The notes under the pieces were generated by a model. The model searched no databases and had not been told where the DNA came from. It worked only from the letters and a program-made list of their open reading frames with translations. DNA of 64,000 nucleotides from Bacteroidaceae bacterium (GTDB lineage Bacteria > Bacteroidota > Bacteroidia > Bacteroidales > Bacteroidaceae): NCBI GenBank assembly GCA_900770665.1, contig CAAGKZ010000015.1, positions 1 to 64,000 of the forward strand. The letters run 5' to 3'. The position numbers were made by a program, and so were the translations under genes. The number at the start of each line of letters is the position of its first letter. The first letter of the stretch is position 1. Of the stretch, positions 60,927-64,000 are shown piece by piece.

Positions 60927-62363
60927 ATGTATAAGCCAACAAGAGAAGAACTTTGCAAATTGCTTGACACTCCAATCTTTCGCAAGATTTCGGAGACTGC
61001 CGATGAACTTGGTATGGAGTGTTATGTCGTTGGCGGATATGTACGCGATATATTCCTTGAGCGCCCATCGACCGACATTGATGTGGTTGTTGTGGGCAAA
61101 GGCATTGAGATGGCACGCGCTTTCAGCAAGAAACTGGGAAAGGGAGCACACTTGGCAGTGTATGCAAACTTTGGCACGGCACAGGTAAAATACAAGGAAC
61201 ACGAGATAGAATTCGTGGGTGCACGCAAGGAGAGCTACAGCCACGACTCGCGTAACCCCATTGTGGAGGACGGCACCCTTGAGGATGACCAGAACCGCCG
61301 CGACTTCACCATCAATGCTATGGCCATATGCCTTAATGCCGGACGATTCGGCGAACTCGTTGACCCGTTCGACGGCATGCTCGACCTTGAGGACCGCATA
61401 ATAAGCACGCCGCTGGAGCCCGGCATAACATTCAGCGACGACCCGTTGAGAATGATGCGTTGCATACGCTTTGCCACACAACTCAACTTCCACATTGAAG
61501 AGGAGACGTTCGAGGCGCTTTGCGAGAACAAAGAGCGCATAAAGATTATATCACGCGAGAGAATAAATGACGAACTCAACAAGATACTGCTCTCGCCCGT
61601 ACCATCGAAAGGTTTCATAGAACTCGACCGCTGTGGACTGCTGGAAATCATCTTCCCGCAACTCACTGCAATGCAGGGTGTAGAGACACGCAACGGTTAC
61701 AGCCATAAGGAGATGTTCTACCACACTCTTGAGGTGCTCGACAACATCGCCAAGCACACCGATGACCTGTGGCTACGTTGGGCAGCGTTGCTTCACGACA
61801 TTGGCAAGCCCAAGACAAAGCGCTGGGACCCTATTCTCAAATGGACATTCCACAACCACAACATCGTGGGCGAGAAGATGGTCTTGAAACTGTTCCGCGA
61901 ATATAAGATGCCGCAGAACGAGAAGATGAAGTATGTTGCAAAGCTTGTATCATTGCATATGCGCCCCATTGCCATTGCCGACGACGAAGTAACCGATTCG
62001 GCTGTTCGACGCCTGCTGTTCGATGCCGGTGATGACATTGATGACCTGATGATACTTTGCGAGGCCGACATAACCTCGAAGAACGAGGTACGCAAAAAAC
62101 AGTTTCTCAACAATTTCCAGATTGTGCGCCAGAAACTCAAGGACATTGAGGAGAAAGACCGCATACGCAACTTCCAACCACCGGTAAACGGCGAGGAGAT
62201 AATGAGAATATTCGGTCTTGGTCCATGTGCCGAGATTGGTACACTGAAAAGCGCCGTGAAGGATGCAATCCTTGACGGAGTAATCCCCAACGAGCACGAC
62301 GCCGCGCTGCAATACATTCTTGAGTGCGCTGCAAAGATTGGGCTCGCGCCCCACAACAACTAA
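60927..62363 (+). CDS. CCA tRNA nucleotidyltransferase / HD domain protein
   Basis: A 478-aa nucleotidyltransferase that adds or repairs the CCA end of tRNAs. The head has YVVGGYVRDIFLERPSTDIDVVVVGKGIEMA (about 31-61) with the metal Asp pair in DID. The RRDFTINAMA and DDPLRMMRCIRFATQL motifs follow. A C-terminal HD domain (FYHTLEVLDNIAKHTDDLWLRWAALLHDIGKPKTKRW, His and Asp in HD) is present at about 260-370. HD-containing forms are common in bacteria. A -7-like TATCTTTA lies at 60897-60904. The gene ends 12 bases before the TolC-like gene. Confidence 0.95.
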   Translation: MYKPTREELCKLLDTPIFRKISETADELGMECYVVGGYVRDIFLERPSTDIDVVVVGKGIEMARAFSKKLGKGAHLAVYANFGTAQVKYKEHEIEFVGARKESYSHDSRNPIVEDGTLEDDQNRRDFTINAMAICLNAGRFGELVDPFDGMLDLEDRIISTPLEPGITFSDDPLRMMRCIRFATQLNFHIEEETFEALCENKERIKIISRERINDELNKILLSPVPSKGFIELDRCGLLEIIFPQLTAMQGVETRNGYSHKEMFYHTLEVLDNIAKHTDDLWLRWAALLHDIGKPKTKRWDPILKWTFHNHNIVGEKMVLKLFREYKMPQNEKMKYVAKLVSLHMRPIAIADDEVTDSAVRRLLFDAGDDIDDLMILCEADITSKNEVRKKQFLNNFQIVRQKLKDIEEKDRIRNFQPPVNGEEIMRIFGLGPCAEIGTLKSAVKDAILDGVIPNEHDAALQYILECAAKIGLAPHNN

Positions 62364-62375
62364 CATTGAACTGCA

Positions 62376-63611
62376 ATGAAAAAAACACGCCTTATACTCA
62401 TCCTGGCTACGCTGTTCACGGCGGCTACGGCACAGAATATCTCATACAGCGAATACATGGAACGTGTATTCAGGAACAACATTGCCCTCACGGCAAAGAA
62501 GATGGATATTGAGATTGCCGATGCAGCAGTAACCGGCAGCCAAGTATACAATGACCCGAGCATTGCACTCACCTACACCAACAACGAGGACTGGAGCAAA
62601 GGGTTGGGACAAGGCATTGAACTTGAGCTGAGCCGTACCTTCACATTTGGAGTACGCCGCAGCCGCATAGACCTTGCCGAAAGCGAGCGCACACAAGCCG
62701 TTGCACTATTGGAGGAGTACATGCGCAACTTCCGCGCCGATGCCACCATTGCCTATCTTGAACATCTTCGTGCAAAGATGCTGTATGACGAGACCGTTGA
62801 AATACACAATGACCTTATAGAAGTTGCCCTCAATGACAGCATGAGATATCTGCGTGGCGACATTGCAAAGAGCGATTGGCTGGAGAGCCGCATGGCACAG
62901 GGCATTGCAAAGAATTCAATGCTTGCAGCCGAAGCCGAACTGCGCAACAGCGCCATAAAGTTAGGTTATTACATGGCAGAGATGAACGGCACAGAGCACC
63001 TTTGCGGAACAGGCACATTGGAAATTACAGAACAGGCAGCCACATTGGAACATTATACAGAAGCAGCACTGGAGCACCGTGCCGACCTTGTTGTGGCACT
63101 TGGCAATGCCGACATTGCCGTTGCTGCGCAAAAGTTCAACAAGGCACAGCGCCGCCCCGAACTGGACGTAGTCCTTGGCGCGACATACAACATTGCCGAC
63201 CCCGACTTTACGACAATAAAAGCCGGAGTTGCCATGCCACTCAAGTTCTCGAACCTGAACAAAGGCGCATGCCTACAGGATGAGCTATTGGTCAAACAGG
63301 CAAACATTGAGATTGAGGAGGCACGCCTGATGGTGACAGCCGATGTGATGCAGGCATACAACAGTTTCATATATGCTACAAAGCAAAGCGAGACATTCTC
63401 AAGCGACATGCTCAACGATATGCAACAGGTGGTAGAGAGTAAAAGAAAGGCATACGAAATGGGCGAGATAGCATTTCTGGACTACCTTATTGTACAGCGC
63501 AACGAAAGCGAGATGCGTGGGGAGTATATCGATGCCCTCTTTGACAAAGCCGTTGCATGGGTGGAACTGCAACGCTCCACAGGAATTGAACTGAAATTCA
63601 GCGCGCAATAA
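62376..63611 (+). CDS. TolC-family outer-membrane efflux protein
   Basis: A 411-aa exported protein (signal about 1-18, ending TAATAQN) with the long alpha-helical repeat layout of outer-membrane efflux proteins: ISYSEYMERVFRNNIALTAKKMDIEIADAAV, later ADIAVAAQKFNKAQRRPELDVVLGATYNI, and EEARLMVTADVMQAYNSFIYA. It should form a channel trimer with a partner pump, but no RND or periplasmic-adaptor gene is near, unless beyond the window. It is co-directional with the CCA-type gene with 12 bases between. Confidence 0.9.
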   Translation: MKKTRLILILATLFTAATAQNISYSEYMERVFRNNIALTAKKMDIEIADAAVTGSQVYNDPSIALTYTNNEDWSKGLGQGIELELSRTFTFGVRRSRIDLAESERTQAVALLEEYMRNFRADATIAYLEHLRAKMLYDETVEIHNDLIEVALNDSMRYLRGDIAKSDWLESRMAQGIAKNSMLAAEAELRNSAIKLGYYMAEMNGTEHLCGTGTLEITEQAATLEHYTEAALEHRADLVVALGNADIAVAAQKFNKAQRRPELDVVLGATYNIADPDFTTIKAGVAMPLKFSNLNKGACLQDELLVKQANIEIEEARLMVTADVMQAYNSFIYATKQSETFSSDMLNDMQQVVESKRKAYEMGEIAFLDYLIVQRNESEMRGEYIDALFDKAVAWVELQRSTGIELKFSAQ

Positions 63612-63637
63612 ATAAGTCAGACATATACAAGCACAAT

Positions 63638-63664
63638 AAACGCGGCATCGTTGGTGCCGCGTTT
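63638..63664. terminator. bidirectional terminator
   Basis: A 10-bp perfect stem (AAACGCGGCA with TGCCGCGTTT), between the TolC-like gene and the convergent LpxH-type gene. Confidence 0.85.
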
Positions 63665-63667
63665 TGT

Positions 63668-64000
63668 TTATAGGTCTTTACTCTCGCCCTCGATAAAGTA
63701 TTTGCGTTCTATTGTCTTGCCGTCGAGTACAACATATGCAAATGTCGAAATCCAGTCACCAAGGAATATGCAACGCGAGCTCTCGCCCAGCGGTATATCC
63801 ACATCTATATGACGGTGACCGAAGATAAAACAGTCGACCGACGAATGTTTCTTGAGATATTCACGTGCAAACATTATACAATGCTCCTTCTCCTCGCCAA
63901 GATATGGGGTGTCACCCTTCACCTTGTGCTTCATCATGCTATGTTGCGACCACTTGTACCCCATCCAAATGCTCCATCGCGGATGCAACATGGAGAACGC
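63668..64000 (-). CDS. UDP-2,3-diacylglucosamine hydrolase-like, C-terminal part (partial)
   Basis: The C-terminal 110 residues of a metallophosphoesterase; the frame runs open to the window edge. It has YLGEEKEHCIMFAREYLKKH, then FIFGHRHIDVDI (metal His-x-His) and CIFLGDWISTFAYVVLD. This fits LpxH, which makes lipid X in lipid A synthesis. The start and catalytic N-terminal part lie outside the window. Confidence 0.85.
   Translation of the reverse strand, partial: AFSMLHPRWSIWMGYKWSQHSMMKHKVKGDTPYLGEEKEHCIMFAREYLKKHSSVDCFIFGHRHIDVDIPLGESSRCIFLGDWISTFAYVVLDGKTIERKYFIEGESKDL

Noticed and set aside
60795..61493. 232-aa ORF opposite the CCA enzyme start
   Set aside because: It is antisense to a strongly recognised gene and crosses its promoter region.

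Overview
The window is a chromosomal segment from a member of the order Bacteroidales (phylum Bacteroidota). The evidence is a SusC/SusD pair, the type IX secretion (T9SS) translocon gene sprA, many lipoproteins, Bacteroidota promoters of the form TTG-N(18-20)-TAnnTTTG, and housekeeping genes typical of the order. A complete sprA and a T9SS-type tail on a glycosidase suggest a T9SS-bearing lineage such as Prevotellaceae or a relative; genus cannot be set from the sequence alone.

Layout. 1-0.9 kb: end of an ISAon1-type insertion sequence. 1-2.9 kb: an exported arginine-deiminase-like protein and a NUDIX hydrolase, converging on a shared terminator. 3.1-10.6 kb: a four-gene SusC/SusD locus with a metallopeptidase-like lipoprotein and a lipoprotein with two thioredoxin domains, closed by a perfect palindrome. 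10.7-15 kb: a secreted chitobiase-C-like protein, an M23 peptidase lipoprotein and a family 2 glycosyltransferase. 15.1-20.6 kb: the most unusual part, three minus-strand operons (Sel1-repeat proteins, a FISUMP-like protein, an unknown 376-aa protein, a zinc-peptidase-like protein). Each starts from a copy of the same promoter-plus-signal-peptide module. 20.7-23.9 kb: a large propeller/membrane/coiled-coil protein. 24-25 kb: a MITE-like element and a YeiH transporter. 25.1-30.9 kb: divergent beta-galactosidase (GH2, T9SS tail) and alpha-fucosidase (GH29). 31-36.4 kb: cutC-xpt, a metal-efflux-type permease with an HMA domain, and a transglutaminase-like protein. 36.6-46.9 kb: an ABC exporter, ruvA, sprA and an L,D-transpeptidase. 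46.9-49 kb: a phosphoethanolamine-transferase-like enzyme and tRNA-Arg(CCT). 49.2-57.3 kb: a TPR protein, an AraC-type regulator with an AlkD-like protein, fur-purA-zinc peptidase-hisS, and an FtsE/FtsX-like ABC pair. 57.5-64 kb: pta-ackA, a lipoprotein, a CCA-adding-enzyme-like protein, a TolC-like protein and a partial lpxH.

How the genes fit together. The GH2 and GH29 enzymes share a divergent promoter region and could act on the same fucosylated, galactose-containing glycans. The GH2 tail would be a substrate of the SprA translocon encoded 10 kb away. pta-ackA is the usual acetate/ATP branch. Several short repeat families (hairpin-type, REP-type and MITE-like) sit between genes, and one lies inside a coding region. 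No CRISPR array, prophage or rRNA gene was seen.
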